In this document: piece by piece, positions 34,441 through 46,150 of the stretch
Numbering within the stretch: position 1 is the stretch's first letter
How the letters are laid out: each line of letters opens with the position of its first letter
Assembly: GCF_004664715.2 (NCBI RefSeq)
Contig: NC_051068.1
Coordinates: 9,725,298-9,789,297 of the forward strand
DNA: 64,000 nt
Origin: Peromyscus leucopus
Taxonomy: Eukaryota; Chordata; Mammalia; Rodentia; Cricetidae
Direction of reading: 5' to 3'
The notes under the pieces: model-generated
Told to the model about the DNA's origin: nothing
The model's input: the letters and a program-made list of their open reading frames with translations, nothing else
Databases searched by the model: none
Translations under genes and position numbers: made by a program

Positions 34441-34799
34441 AGAAGACAACCTTATTTGTGACATTGGAGGACACTGAAGAACCAAATCACTGATTCTTTG
34501 TAAATGAGGAAATACTGAGACATGTTTTTTGCTACATCTCCTGTACTAACTGCGCCACCTGGGGATACAACAGCAAAACAAAGGAATGATAAACTCTGGA
34601 AAGTGTCATCTTGCAGCCCTTGATGTTCAAAATGGAGGTAAGCCACTGGTTATCATCTCCCTCAAAGGAGGAGATGAAAGAATCCAGTTACCTACAAAGC
34701 AGACCTGTCAAGAAATCAGAAGCCAATGAAACCTTTGAGTTCAATGACAGTTTCTCATACACACAGAGGACAGAAAAAATAACACCCGATGATAACTAT

Positions 34800-35015
34800 C
34801 AGCAGGAAAATGAAGACATGGCCAGCTCTATTGGACTTGCCTCAGTGTGAACTCTAACAGTAAAAAAGAGTAAAAGGCTTAAGATAAGGTATGGATTCCA
34901 ATGGGAGGGAAGACGGGGATTCCGGAAGAGCTGGGAAAGGGGAACCATTATCAGAATATATTGTATGAAAACATCTATTTTCAATAAAAGAAAAATATAA
35001 ACCCACAAAAAGGGG
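34800..35015 (+). mobile_element. LINE-1 3' end fragment, probable
   Basis: 'gaagacatggccagctctat', a 'tggattccaatgggagggaa' stretch and a terminal 'tattttcaataaaagaaaaa' resemble a rodent L1 3' end. Confidence 0.5.
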
Positions 35016-35404
35016 GGCTTAGGAGACACAAGTAGATACCGTGTGTAGAACTTACTGGATGAATTAAAGCAAACATGTTCATAGTAAAAAGTTGGGTGCT
35101 ACCTAGAAATTTTAGGATACTAAAGAGTTTTTAATTTATAACTTTGTTGTGATCTGAACTCTGCTTCCTTCAGACTCAAAAGTTTAAGCCCTAATCAACA
35201 GTACCTCAGGATATGACTGTATTTCTAGAGTCTTGACAGAGGAAATGGAAATTAAGAGTTTTAAATATGTGTGTGTGTGTGTGTACTGAAGAGTTAGTTT
35301 ACTAGAATTTGCCTCAAAATCTAAAGTGTGCACATGGGGGAGGAATGTGTAGGGCCGGGACAGGACTGACCATCAGTGAGGTTATTCAATGCATCTGTGT
35401 AGAT

Positions 35405-35500
35405 GCTAGAGTGCTGAAGATGTGGCTCAGTGGAGTACTTAACGTAGCTTGGGTGAGGCCCTGAGTTCAATCCCCAGCAACTGCCCAACCCCCCAAAAAC
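35405..35500 (+). mobile_element. ID-type SINE
   Basis: 'gaagatgtggctcagtggag' and 'gccctgagttcaatccccag' are ID box A/B blocks. Confidence 0.7.
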
Positions 35501-35538
35501 CAACCAACCATGTCACCTGCATGGCTTTGAAAACTTTT

Positions 35539-35704
35539 TTTTTTTTTTGGTTTTTCGAGACAGGGTTTCTCTGTGTAGCTTTGCACCTTTCCTGGATCTC
35601 ACTCTGTAGCCCAGGCTGGCCTCGAATTCACAGAGATCTGCCTAGCTCTGCCTCCTGAGTGCTGGGATTAAAGGCGTGCGCCTCCGCCGCCACCACCACC
35701 CGGC
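35539..35704 (-). mobile_element. Young B1 SINE with 17-bp duplication
   Basis: Reverse B1 flanked by 'tggctttgaaaactttt' at 35522-35538 and 35705-35721. A short run of CCG/CCA repeats sits at the B1 5' end (35678-35700). Confidence 0.96.
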
Positions 35705-35719
35705 TGGCTTTGAAAACTT

Positions 35720-36580
35720 TTAAAAGCATTTTGTTCTAAAGGCATACATCTTCTAGGATGAAAATATAGAGGCTGGAAAAGGAGTGAAAGACTAGAAAAT
35801 GACTAAGGACCTTGGTGTAGAAAGTGTGGTACAGAGAGAGGTGTGAGCAGAGGCATCTCTAAGGAGACTTAGGAACAGACCCCGGGGCACCTATGGCCTT
35901 GCCAGCTGCAGACTCTCCCTTCTGCTTCTGCTTCTGCCTGCAGCGTCCCTTGACGTTCCTCATTCCTGGCATGTGACTTTACTGTCCTGTTTCCACACTG
36001 CCTTGTTTTCACACACAGCTTCTTTCTAGGGGGACTTGGACCTTGCTACACAAGGCCTGGCCTCCCAGGAATTCCTTTGACATCTGGTGGAAGCCTCTGA
36101 GAGCCTGTAACTTCAGTGTCTCTCATGTCCGCAGAACCAGCCTGACGTGTATGACAACAAGGTCTGTCACCAGCTTGAATCACTGGTCTCACTGGCGTCT
36201 CCGTGTCTACATCCTGAGCAAGGTAAACACGGCGGGGGACTTGAGAACCCAGAGCCAGTACTTGGTTCACAAGGCTTGTGGACACAAGCTTCTGAGTCTG
36301 AAAGCTCAGCCTACAAGCCACTGGCACTCAGGGAAGTCGAGAACCAAGTCCCTGGCGTCAGAAGCCAAGAGCCACAGTTCTAAGTGCTGTTAAGTGTCCG
36401 GCTTTGAAACCCCATCTCGTAAGCCTCTCCCACTCAGCACCTTGAGGCTGCCCACATGTCATTCCCACCAGAGAGGGTTCCTCTGCTGATTGGTGACAAC
36501 TACCGCCACCCAATCTTTCAACCTTGAGCTCCTGTACCATTTTGACAAAATGGCTAAACTTAAATTTTTGTCCTGTAGCT
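35720..36580. other. No recognisable feature
   Basis: Mixed-composition sequence with several short open frames on both strands but no recognisable domain or repeat family. Confidence 0.5.
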
Positions 36581-36734
36581 TTCACACAGGCTTGTATGTA
36601 TATATTGTATGTATATGTATGTTGTATATGCCTCTATGCACCTGAGTGTGGGCATGCTCACATTTGGGGGGGGGGGGTGGAGGTCAGAGATTGATGTCAG
36701 GGTGTCTTCCCTAACCATTTTTCCACTTTATTCT

Positions 36735-36884
36735 TTGAGACAGTCTCTCGCTGAATCTGGAGCTCACCAGTAAGCCTGATGACCTCCTGAGTTTGATCCC
36801 AACAACCCACGTGGTGGAAGGAGAGAACCAATTCCTCCTGCAAGTTGTTGCCTGACCTCCTCATGTGTACCACTGTGCATTTGT

Positions 36885-36926
<42 letters not shown>
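36735..36926 (+). mobile_element. B3/B4-type SINE fragment ending in (AC)n
   Basis: 'gatgacctcctgagtttgat', 'cacgtggtggaaggagagaa' and 'ttgcctgacctcctcatgtg' are B3-like. The (AC)n at 36887-36926 (20 units) grew at its tail. Confidence 0.65.
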
Positions 36927-36927
<1 letters not shown>

Positions 36928-37417
36928 GACAAACAAACATACTTAAAATCTGTAGTAACACCTGGAGGCTAAGGCTTATACTCGAGCCTTGTTCTGGGGA
37001 TACTTTACATCTAAACCATAACACTTCTCATGCTCAGGTGCACAGTTTCTAACATCATGCTGGTCATCATTGCTGAGAAAATGATCCAAGCCAATTGTCT
37101 GAAGGAGATCTTCCATCATCATCACAGAGTGGGGTGGCATGCCCCATCAGTGCTGGTCTAGTTCCCTGGAGCTCTCTCAGCTTGCTCTCCAACCATAAAT
37201 ATGCACCTGTTTTATTTCCATTCCCTCATGGTCCAGGAAGTATATAGACCTAAAGCTGACTCTGGTAGGTTAACAGAATTTGGGGGGGATAAGCAGAACC
37301 CTTGAGCCAAACAATTCTACCTAAATATTAAAAAAAATTGTGTATGGCATTTGTGTACCCTTAAATATTTTAAAACTACATTTGGTTATTGTGTGTACAT
37401 GGGCAGACATATGTATA

Positions 37418-38027
37418 CCAGACACGGTGCTGGAGAAGGAGCTGAGAGTCCTATATCTTGTAGGCAACAGAAGTGGTCTGTGTGTTGTCACACTGGCAGT
37501 ATCTTGAGCATATGAGAGACCTGCCTACACAGTGACACATGCTGTGGGATGGTCTGTATGTCAAATTACTCTGATTGGTCAATAAATAAAACACTGATTG
37601 GCCAGTGGCTAGGCAGGAAGTATAGGCAGGACTAACAGAGAGGAGAAAAGAAAGAACAGGAAGGCAGAAGGAGTCACTGCCAGCTGCCGCCATGACAAGC
37701 ATCATGTGAAGATGCCGGTAAGCCACAAGCCACGTGGCAAGGTATAGATTTATGGAAATGGATTAATTTAAGCTAGAAGAACAGTTAGCAAGAAGCCTGC
37801 CGCGGCCATACAGTTTGTAAGCAATATGAGTCTCTGTGTTTACTTGGTTGGGTCTGAGCAGCTGTGGGACTGGCGGGTGACAAAGATTTGTCCCGACTGT
37901 GGGCAAGGCAGGAAAACTCTAGTTACAGACACACTTCTTCCAACAAGACCACATCTACTCCAACAAGGCCACACCTCCTAGTAGTGCAAATTCCTTTGGG
38001 GGCCATTTTCTTTCAAACCACCACAGA
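37418..38027 (-). mobile_element. ORR1-like MaLR LTR, split by a younger solo LTR
   Basis: The outer parts are 37418-37539 ('ggtgctggagaaggagctga') and 37934-38027 ('aacaaggccacacctcctag'), a reverse MaLR LTR. Its sequence reads straight through once the inner LTR and one GACACA are removed. Confidence 0.75.
37540..37927 (+). mobile_element. Solo ERV LTR nested in a MaLR LTR
   Basis: 388 bp with TG...CA ends, from 'tgctgtgggatggtctgtat' to 'aaactctagttaca', flanked by GACACA at 37534-37539 and 37928-37933. Contains CCAAT-like 'gattggtcaataaataaaa' and 'gattggccagtgg' motifs in U3. It is a different family from the 27.1-kb LTR but has the same 6-bp duplication length. Confidence 0.9.
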
Positions 38028-38029
38028 AG

Positions 38030-39095
38030 GTCTTATTTCTTCTTCATTCCCAAAGGCTAGTTTTGCTGGATACCTCAGCTTAGTCCAAAATGATTTTCTC
38101 TCAAGACCTATAGTACATCACTTCATCCCCTCCTGGCCTGTAGTTTCTGCTGAGGAATCTGCTATTAATCCAACTGGAACATCCTGGATTGTGACTAGGG
38201 CTTTCTTATTTTGAAACAGATTTTAAAATCTTTTCTTTGCCATGTACTTCAACACTATGCTTGACTATAGTATTCTGTATTAAAGATCTTTTCTGGTCAC
38301 ATTAGGGTTCTAATATACCTCATTTACATATATGTCTGCATTTTACCCAAGATTTGAATTCTTGCCACATTATTTCATTGAAATTGTTTGTGTCCTTAAC
38401 TTTTTCCTTCAACTTTGAGTATTCAAAAAAAGATACTTTGTTCATTTAATGGTGTCCCAAAAGTCCTGAATACATCTTCTTGCCCCAACTGAGCTTTCAA
38501 AAGGCCTGTCTTCAAGTTCAAATATTCTTTTTAAAATTAAAATAAATTAAACTAAACTATAATTACATCATTTATCCCTTCCCTTTCCTCCCTTCAATGC
38601 CTTCCATATCCCCTTATTCCCTCTCAAATTCATGGCCTTTTTATTAGCTACACAACCTCATAAATATATAAACACAGCCTGCTGAGTCCATTTGGTGGTC
38701 AGGAACTGACCACTTGCTACTAGATAACCAATTAGGGGGCTCATCCCTGGGTTCTTTGTCTAGGGGTGGGGTATCATTGGATTTTCAATAGATGTTAGAG
38801 TGTCTATTAGTGTTGTCATTGTTCAGGTCTTGTTTAAGACCATACTGTTGAGGTATCTTGGGTATAACTTCCTTGTTACTTCTAGGGGACACAATCTCAC
38901 AGTAGACCTCCTGATCTTCAACCTTTTACAATCTTTCTACCTTCTTCCATTATGTTCCTGAGCCTTAGGTGCAGGAATTGAATTGTAGATGCATCAATTG
39001 GGGCTTGGTAGCCCATGGTCAGTTGTTCTCTTCATTTTGACCAATTGTTTTCATTGACGGTCTGTCTTCTGCAAAAAGGAGTTTCTTTGATAAGA
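38030..39095 (-). mobile_element. LINE-1 derived sequence, mostly antisense
   Basis: 38550-38960 resembles the reverse complement of a rodent L1 3' UTR ('cagcctgctgagtccatttg', 'ctgaccacttgctactagat'). 38030-38450 resembles an antisense L1 5'/ORF1-side segment ('gtttctgctgaggaatctgc'). The two parts are probably separate insertions. Confidence 0.5.
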
Positions 39096-39097
39096 AG

Positions 39098-39460
39098 TGT
39101 GGTGGTCTGAATGAGAATGGCCCTCACGGGCTCATAGATTTGAATGCTTGGCCACCAGGGAGTGGCACTATTTGAAAAGATTGGAGGAAGTGTGTCACTG
39201 GGGGTGGGCTTTGAGGTTTCAAAAGCCCAAGCCAGGTCCAGTCAGTTTCTTTCTCTCTTTTCCTCCAGCCTGTGGATTGAGATATAAGTTCTTTCCTACT
39301 GCTCTGCACCAAGCCTGCCTGCTGCCAAACTCCCCACCATGATGGTCATGGCTCAGCCTCTGAAACTGTAAATTAAACTCCCAATTAAATGTTTTCTAAG
39401 AATTGCGATGGTCATGGTGTCTCTTCACAGCAACAGAACAAACACTGACCGAGGCAAAGG
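39098..39460 (+). mobile_element. ORR1-like MaLR LTR
   Basis: Begins 'tgtggtggtctgaatgagaa', contains 'gtgtgtcactgggggtgggc', and ends 'ggtgtctcttcacagcaaca' plus about 30 bp. A near full-length LTR. Confidence 0.8.
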
Positions 39461-39544
39461 GTGAGGACTACACTTCGCAGGCTGGATCGGGGCACAGCAT
39501 GGGCCAGCCTGGCTGGACCTGGATATGGTATGTCATGGATGGAT

Positions 39545-40070
39545 GGGATAAAGTCACAAGTTCAGATACTCTTTCTTCTGCTTAGTCTAGATTATCTGTT
39601 GAGGCTAGCAACTCTACCTTTTGTTTAATTTACTGAGTTTTTCATCCCAAGATTGCCATTTGGTTCTTTTTCAATGTATTTCTCTAGGGAATTTTGCATT
39701 CATAATATGTGATATCTCTTTAATATCATCTCACTAACTATATTCTCTAGGATCTCACTTTTTAAAATACAATCATTCCTTTATCTTTCAATTGTTTCTT
39801 TGTAAATTAGCATAAAAAAGAGTGGGTTTCACTATGGCACATTTGTCCTTTACTTGTCTCATATTCACCCCTGCAATGCCTTTTATACCTTTCTCCGCTG
39901 GCCCTTCGTCTCCCCAGTAATAATCATTCCTTTTCATTGTTTATTTGGAATTTACTGCCACAGAGTTTTCTTTGAGAGGATGCCACCTCATCCATTCCGA
40001 TTCTTTATGCTCCTACACTGGGATCTGTGTACCTGGAGTTCAGAAAACTCTATTTTGATGAAATGACCCT
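39545..40070 (-). mobile_element. Probable old LINE-1 antisense fragment
   Basis: 'cttctgcttagtctagatta' and 'ttttcatcccaagattgcca' resemble antisense old L1. It may be the continuation of the 38-kb fragment, interrupted by the MaLR LTR at 39098. Confidence 0.35.
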
Positions 40071-40074
40071 CTTA

Positions 40075-41067
40075 GTAGGCAGATTTCTCATGAAGGTGCA
40101 CACTGAAGTACTGGTGCGGTGTTGGCTCTGATTCTAGGCGACCACCACAGAACAGTTTCCCTGGTTGTGATGAATGAATGACTGTGTAGCGTGTGCCGTG
40201 TATGCCGCGCCGATCTGTGGAGCAGACAGTGATGGGGTGAGGGACTTCTACAGTGGGAGTTACAGCCCTCTCAGACAAAGGTCTTCAGGATCTGCTGATG
40301 CCAGCGTTGCTAAGAGCAAAGGCTTTCGGCATGGCTGGCTCCAGCAGTGGTCCCATCAGCGGTGCAGACGAGACACTCACAGGAGGATGGGAAGTTCAAC
40401 GTTCACTCGGTGGGGCTCATACCCAGTCTTGACAGCAGCATGTGGTCAGACAGGGTGCCTGGGTAGGGCAGCGGAGACTTCCTAGGTGAGGTGGGAGCCG
40501 AATCTTGGTGCTCCTTTGTGCTTCTTCTACAGAGCACCCAGGTGGACTATATAGCCAGAGCTGTGTACATCTGGGGACTGGTCAATGCTTGACTCCATGG
40601 AATTGCCCAAAAACCCTTCAGCATACTCACGTAGGCAGAGCAGCATGAACATTGCACTATTCTTGCTGATGACAGGCATTTGAGTGTAGTGTACTGGAAC
40701 TAGGCGGCAGGAACTTCGTGGGCCTTCAGTGAGCCTATATGCATATGGCTGGCCACGCTCCTGATAGCCAGACCTTTTCAAAGGGAAAGCACTCTTATCT
40801 CCTGGTTCTAGAGGGTGACACTGTTCTGTCACAATGCCTGTCCCCTACACTATAGGGCAGAGTGGAATGTTTGTGGCATTCCAAAGATGGGACACAGAGG
40901 AGGATTCAGTGCCAGTTTAAGTTCAGCACCCTGGGGCATGGGTGGCAGTCAGTGGAATGCGCGTGCTCCCTTTCCAAAGGAGATAATCCTTGTACACTTC
41001 CAGGTTCCTGACATCAGTGAGCTGCAAGCATGAAGGTGATGCAAACTTCCAGGAGTGCTAACAAACA
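40075..41067. other. No recognisable feature
   Basis: Moderate-GC sequence with no clear gene. Open frames on both strands (for example 40174-40485 + and 40527-40832 -) lack recognisable domains. Confidence 0.5.
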
Positions 41068-41557
41068 CTGGCTGTGTGTTGGGCCGTCTCCCTCACAGGA
41101 GGCTTCTCTTCCTCTAGCTGTGGCTGTGTGCTGGCCTGTCTCCCTCACAGGAGGCTTCTCTTCCTCTAACTGTGGATGTGGGCTGGGCTGTCTCCCTCAC
41201 AGGAGGCTTCTCTTCCTCTAGCTGTGGCTGTGTGCTGGCCTGTCTCCCTCACAGGAGGCTTCTCTTCCTCTAGCTGTGGCTGTGGGTGGCCTGTCTCCCT
41301 CACAGGAGGCTTCTTTTCCTCTAACTGTGGATGTGGGCTGGGCTGTCTCCCTCACAGGAGGCTTCTCTTCCTCTAGCTGTGGATGTGTGCTGGGCCGTCT
41401 CCCTCACAGGAGGCTTGTCTTCCTCTAGCTGTGGCTGTGGGGTGGCCTGTCTCCCTCACAGGAGGCTTGTCTTCCTCTAGCTGTGGATGTGGGGTGGCCT
41501 GTCTCCCTCACAGGAGGCTTGTCTTCCTCTAGCTGTGGATGTGGGCTGGGCTGGTGG
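41068..41557 (+). repeat. Minisatellite, 52-bp unit, 9 copies
   Basis: 'ctccctcacaggaggctt' starts at 41088, 41140, 41192, 41244, 41295, 41347, 41399, 41451 and 41503 (period 52, once 51). Each unit also has 'cttcctcta(g/a)ctgtgg'. The units alternate between 'ggctgtgtgctgg' and 'ggatgtgggctgg' variants, which suggests growth by duplication of multi-unit blocks. The period is not a multiple of 3, so it is not protein-coding. Confidence 0.95.
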
Positions 41558-41858
41558 GCACCAAGACTCTGTTTTCCTTACTGTGCTTTGTCCAGGGCCC
41601 CAGACTCTCACAGGAGTCTAATCTCTAATTTCCAGGGAGCTCTAATGACCACTCACCTTGGAACACAATTATGCATCTTTAGTTTTTCTTTCTGGAAGAG
41701 CTGAGTGATGAGCACCTCTGTCCAGCCATCAGCCAGGAGGCTATCTCTGTAACCTTTAGAGCAGGTAAAAAAGAAAAAAGTCTTTAAAATGTTTTGAAAA
41801 GCACAGAAATTGATCAGAAACTCATTAAAATCAAATTCCAATCATAGAACACCAAAAG

Positions 41859-41861
<3 letters not shown>

Positions 41862-41890
<29 letters not shown>
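41862..41890 (+). repeat. Poly(A) tract
   Basis: About 29 A residues after 'caccaaaagagc'. It is probably the tail of a retroposon whose body I cannot place. Confidence 0.85.
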
Positions 41891-41893
<3 letters not shown>

Positions 41894-42479
41894 TATTTGG
41901 GAAATCTACTTCCAAATCTACTTACATATATCTAATGAATGACATGTGGCCACATTATGTACACAGAGAATTCTGGACTCAGAGAGAAAAGGTGACTCAC
42001 TGTAGAATTGGCAAAACTGAAAAGACACGTTGAGTACAAAATGCATAAAAAGTCAGCGACATCTAGAAGCTCCCCACATTAGTCATTAGGAAAAGCTAAA
42101 ACCACAACAACATGCAACTTCACATTCCCCAGAACAGCTGAGTTAAAAGTCAGTAATAGCAAACACCGGAAAAGAGGGCCAACTGGCGCTGTGTTTCAGG
42201 GTTTGAATCTGAAATGTCCCTGAAGGCTCATGTATCAGAGGCCTGGCTGATAGTGTCTGGGACTTTAGGAACTCACTGCATTAGGACGGCTCTGCCTTCA
42301 TCAATAGTTTAACCCATTTTCACCATCTGATGGTGAGAAACGGGTACTGACTCAAGATGCACGGTCACCGGAGATGGGACTCTGAAGGGTCTATCTTGTC
42401 CTCAGTCTCCTCCTGTCTCTTTCTGCTGTCTGGCAGCCATGAGGTGATGAGCTCTGCTTCAGTGTGCTCTTCCTCCATG

Positions 42480-42960
42480 ATGGACTCCCTCACCACAGGT
42501 CCATAGACAATGCAGCCACTCTATTCATAATAGCTAGCAGATGGAAAAGTCTAAATGTCCTTCAACTGATGAATGGATAATGAAAATTTATATAAATATA
42601 CACAACAGAATACTATTCAGCTGTCAAGAAAATGAGATCATGAAATTTACAGGTAGATGGGTGGAACTAATATACTAAACAAGGTCACCCAGATGCCGAG
42701 TGACAAACGCTACATGTTCTCTCATTTGTGGTCCTAACTCTAAATCTTTAGATGTGAGTATACAACCTGGAATAACTGCAGAAGCCAGGGAGTCAAAATG
42801 AACCTTTGGGGTGGAGAAGGTGCTCTAGAGACCAGAATAGCAGGATACAGATGATTTGAAGGGGAGATGGGAAAGGGGAGGCATTAAGTGGGAGGGGAAT
42901 GGGGAAACCACAGCAGGAGGGAGGAGGAGGGGCAAGCCACACTGGGGATGTTTGGAATAG
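42480..42960 (+). mobile_element. LINE-1 ORF2 end and 3' UTR fragment
   Basis: 'gcagccactctattcataat', 'gtccttcaactgatgaatgg', 'aatactattcagctgtcaag' and 'gggtggaactaatatactaa' are the conserved L1 ORF2 C-terminal blocks. G-rich 3' UTR-like sequence follows. Confidence 0.8.
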
Positions 42961-42993
42961 CCACAGGAATATTACTTTATGTATAATACACAA

Positions 42994-43276
42994 GTGATGG
43001 TGGCCTGAATGAGAATGGTCCCCTAGGTTCACACATTTGAATGTTTTGTCCCTAGTGTGACTGTTTAGGAAGGATTAGGAGGTGTGGTGGTGGGAGCGGG
43101 TGTGACCTTGAGGAGGTGTGTCACTGGGGGTGGGCTTTGAGGTTTCCTAGTCTCTGTCGGTCTCTTTGCCACCGTCCCCCTTGATTCAGGATATAAAGCT
43201 CTCAGCTGCTGCTCCAGTACTATTACATGCGTGCGCGCTTGCGCACACACGCACACACACACACACACACACACAC
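42994..43276 (+). mobile_element. Truncated ORR1-like MaLR LTR ending in (AC)n
   Basis: 'gtggcctgaatgagaatggt', 'gtgtgtcactgggggtgggc' and 'gctgctccagta' match the LTR 5' two-thirds. The 3' third is replaced by a 'gcgcacacac' microsatellite at 43243-43276. Confidence 0.7.
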
Positions 43277-43279
43277 GGT

Positions 43280-44230
43280 GCTATGGTAATGCTCTTCCCG
43301 AGAGCCAGACTATTTAACAAACCCCAGTATCAGGCATGAGAAACCTCCTTTTGAGCATTGGTCAGGGGAGTCCAAAAGGCCCCCAAACAATACAGGTTAT
43401 TCCTGTTGCCCTTGGCTATCTCCCAGGAGTTGGAGGCAAGTCCTTACTGCTGAGACAACAATCACTTTGGCCGACAGGATTCAGAGGGTTCAGGTTGGAT
43501 CTGACCTGAAGAACTCTTCCCTGAGGACTAGTTTTTCTACTGCTGTGAAAGCTGCCAAGGAAGGAATGCTTATGAACACAATGACAGTAGAGCACGATTC
43601 CCTCGAGGGGCAACAGTGGCATTTACATCTTGGCAGCAACAAAGAGCCATCTAATTGGATATCAGGTCTGATCAATAGGAGGAAAGTCATGCCTGCCTGG
43701 TACTGGAAACCTAGCCAGCCAGCCATGGCTAGAGACACTGTGGATGGTAGCGGACCCCCTCCTGCCCCTTTTCTATGCCAGCCGCTCCTAACTGTGTTCC
43801 AGACACTTCCCCTTAGACCACAGGTAAGGTCGCCCCTCCAGCCATCAAAGCTTCCTTCTGAAGCAGATGGAGACCATTAAAGACGGTGGGGTGCCGACCC
43901 TAGCCCACACATCTACAAGGACACAACTCCTGCGCCTAAGGTCAGGGAATGTCACTGATGATGGTGCAGAGGACCAGGAAGTCTGCTGCAAGACTGTGTC
44001 TTCTACACCTATGAAATCAGTGTGGCTGCTTAAGGCCAGAACAGTGACGTCACCAGCCAATGTGGATGGGAAGTCTCATAGGGCTCCATCTCTAGATGAA
44101 AAACTTTAACAACTGCTCAGAGAGGGAGAACTAGTCTTCCTCAGGAATGTATTCCCTAAGTGGTTGTCTAATATGAAGTGGTCAGCCCATATGCATACAA
44201 GCAACCCTAAATCATTCAGCAGACTCCCCA

Positions 44231-44282
<52 letters not shown>

Positions 44283-44400
44283 CAGTAATAATTAAAAAGA
44301 GGCCAAAATTTGAGAAGGCACTGGGAGGAATGAAAGGGATAGAAGGAGGCGGCAGGGGAAATGATGTAACTATATTTTAATTTAAAAAAAAATGTTTTAA
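43280..44400 (+). mobile_element. LINE-1 3' UTR-derived sequence with (GT)n
   Basis: 'tggctatctcccaggagttg', 'ggtactggaaacctagccag' and the terminal 'aaagaggccaaaatttgaga' region resemble a rodent Lx-type 3' end. A (GT)23 lies at 44235-44280 inside it. Confidence 0.5.
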
Positions 44401-44510
44401 AAAGGACTGGCAAAAGGTTTAGGTGGTCATTTCTCCATATAAAATGATTAATAATCAGATGAAAAAGTCCTCCGCATCATTTACCTTTAAGAAAATGCCA
44501 ATTAAAACTA

Positions 44511-44696
44511 ATGTGCTGGAAGAGTCTGACCAACTCAGCTGTCATACTAGCCCAGATACAGTGCTCTGAGTCAGTGAACCCCAACTACTCCATCTACAAG
44601 CTGCTGGACCATGATGAGGAGCTGGTGCTGCAGAACCAGCTCTGGGAGCACGTCATCAGCGATGAAGATGAAAACATGAAGCATGGCTGTGACTGA
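44511..44696 (+). other. Coding-like fragment, not recognised
   Basis: An open frame of 61 codons whose last 45 residues look protein-like (NPNYSIYKLLDHDEELVL, then an acidic C-terminus ending MKHGCD). It follows L1-like sequence and has no visible promoter or splice signals. It might be a fragment of a retropseudogene. I do not recognise the family and assign no function. Confidence 0.2.
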
Positions 44697-44869
44697 GGAA
44701 GTCTCAGTCATGGTCGGGTGTCTATGGTACTTCAGAGACCAGTCTTTGATCTAGACCAAAGACTTGTGGCAAAGAGTATTTGCATGTAGAGCTGTGTGGG
44801 GAAAGAGGTACTGAGTAATGTGCTACGGTTTCCAAGGCCACTGGGAGGGGTGGGAAGGATGGACGAATC

Positions 44870-45340
44870 AATTAGCACATACACGGTAGAGAGAGGCCCG
44901 AGAGGCCCGAGCTGCTGCTAGAGGCCATGTTGATGTGCTGGCCTGTACTGCCTCCTGAGGCCATGTGGATGACTGTGGTCCATGCTGCCACCAGGGGCCT
45001 TGTCTGGGTCTGTCTGTGGTGCTGCTACAGCTAGGAGCTGTGTTACTACCCAAGGCCATTCCAATGTCCGTGGTCTGTGCTGCCACCTGAGGGCCATGTT
45101 GGGGAGGCCAGGTGGATGTCTGTGGTCCACACTGCCACTTGAGGGCCATGTTGGGGATGTCTGTGGTCTGTGCTGTTGCCAGATACCATGTGGAAGTCTA
45201 TGATCCATGCTCCTGCTGACTGTAAAGGACAAGGAAGCTTCTCCTGCATTGGTATCGATGACAACAGACTCACAGTTGAGAGTGAGAGACACAGAAGGCT
45301 TCTGTGACAACCCCCACCATCCCCCTCCCCGCAAAAACAA
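44870..45340 (-). repeat. Degenerate tandem repeat, about 45-55-bp units
   Basis: 'tgt(c)tgtggtc...gctgcca' recurs near 44957, 45014, 45068, 45117 and 45159 with 'gagggccatgttgggga' between the later copies. It is followed by 'gagagacacagaaggcttct'. It resembles a rodent interspersed repeat that I cannot name. Confidence 0.55.
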
Positions 45341-45344
45341 AACA

Positions 45345-46140
45345 AACTAGCCTAGACAGGAAGCCATCGAAGAGAACTCATAAATTTTGATAAGGATGCT
45401 GAAGCCCAGCTTCAGTAGCATGGCTGCTGGTGGGGTGGGGGTGGGGTGGGAAAGGATTCATTGTTCTCTAAGGGGCTGGCCACGGAGAGGTTGACCATGT
45501 TCCAGTGACTACAGAACAACACAAATTGAACTTTTTTTTTTTAAATCTTTTTGGGAGGAGGAGGCCACCGGGGAGGGGGGAGACCTAAGACTGGGAAGTA
45601 AGGGTGATGGATGTTTTACTGTCAGCTTAGTGGCTGCATGTGTATTAATTATAATCTGGGCCCCAGGGCCCCACAGTCAACACCTCACTGGCCACTCAGG
45701 CCATGGCCTGGAGGGCTTTCTGGTCCCACATCCACCATATGTGGGTTTAAACTAAGTCTCTATCGTTCTATTTTACCAACAAAGACTCAGAAGTCAGATG
45801 TGGGAGTGAAAACCTGCTAGATCAGAAAGGCCAAGAAGCAACCAGCTGACCATGGTTTTTGGCCAGAGACCCAGCAGGAATCATGTCTCTTCACTCATTC
45901 CAAAACCAAAAGAAGAGCCAAACTCAAGTCCCTGCCCTCTCCTTCCCGTGTGTCTTCTCTATCCAAATTTGTTAGAAACTCTATCCAAGTTTCTCTATGG
46001 CCAATTCCAGTCTTCTCCCTGATTCAAGGTAAACTATATTTAACGGTCTTGGAGTGTCACAATGCCATCAAAATTCCCACAACAGATGACCAGAGTACAT
46101 GATGTGAAATTCTCAAATAATCAGTGAAAATTATGTTAAT
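45345..46140. other. No recognisable feature
   Basis: Contains a short G-rich stretch (45430-45452) and poly-T (45531-45541), but no gene or clear repeat family. Confidence 0.5.
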
Positions 46141-46150
46141 AAAAAACTGT

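Noticed and set aside
36658..36680. Poly-G run as a gene-regulatory element
   Set aside because: A short homopolymer next to SINE-derived sequence; nothing ties it to a promoter.
41030..41704. Open frames through the 52-bp array
   Set aside because: The period is not a multiple of 3 and frames change between units, so repeat-derived.
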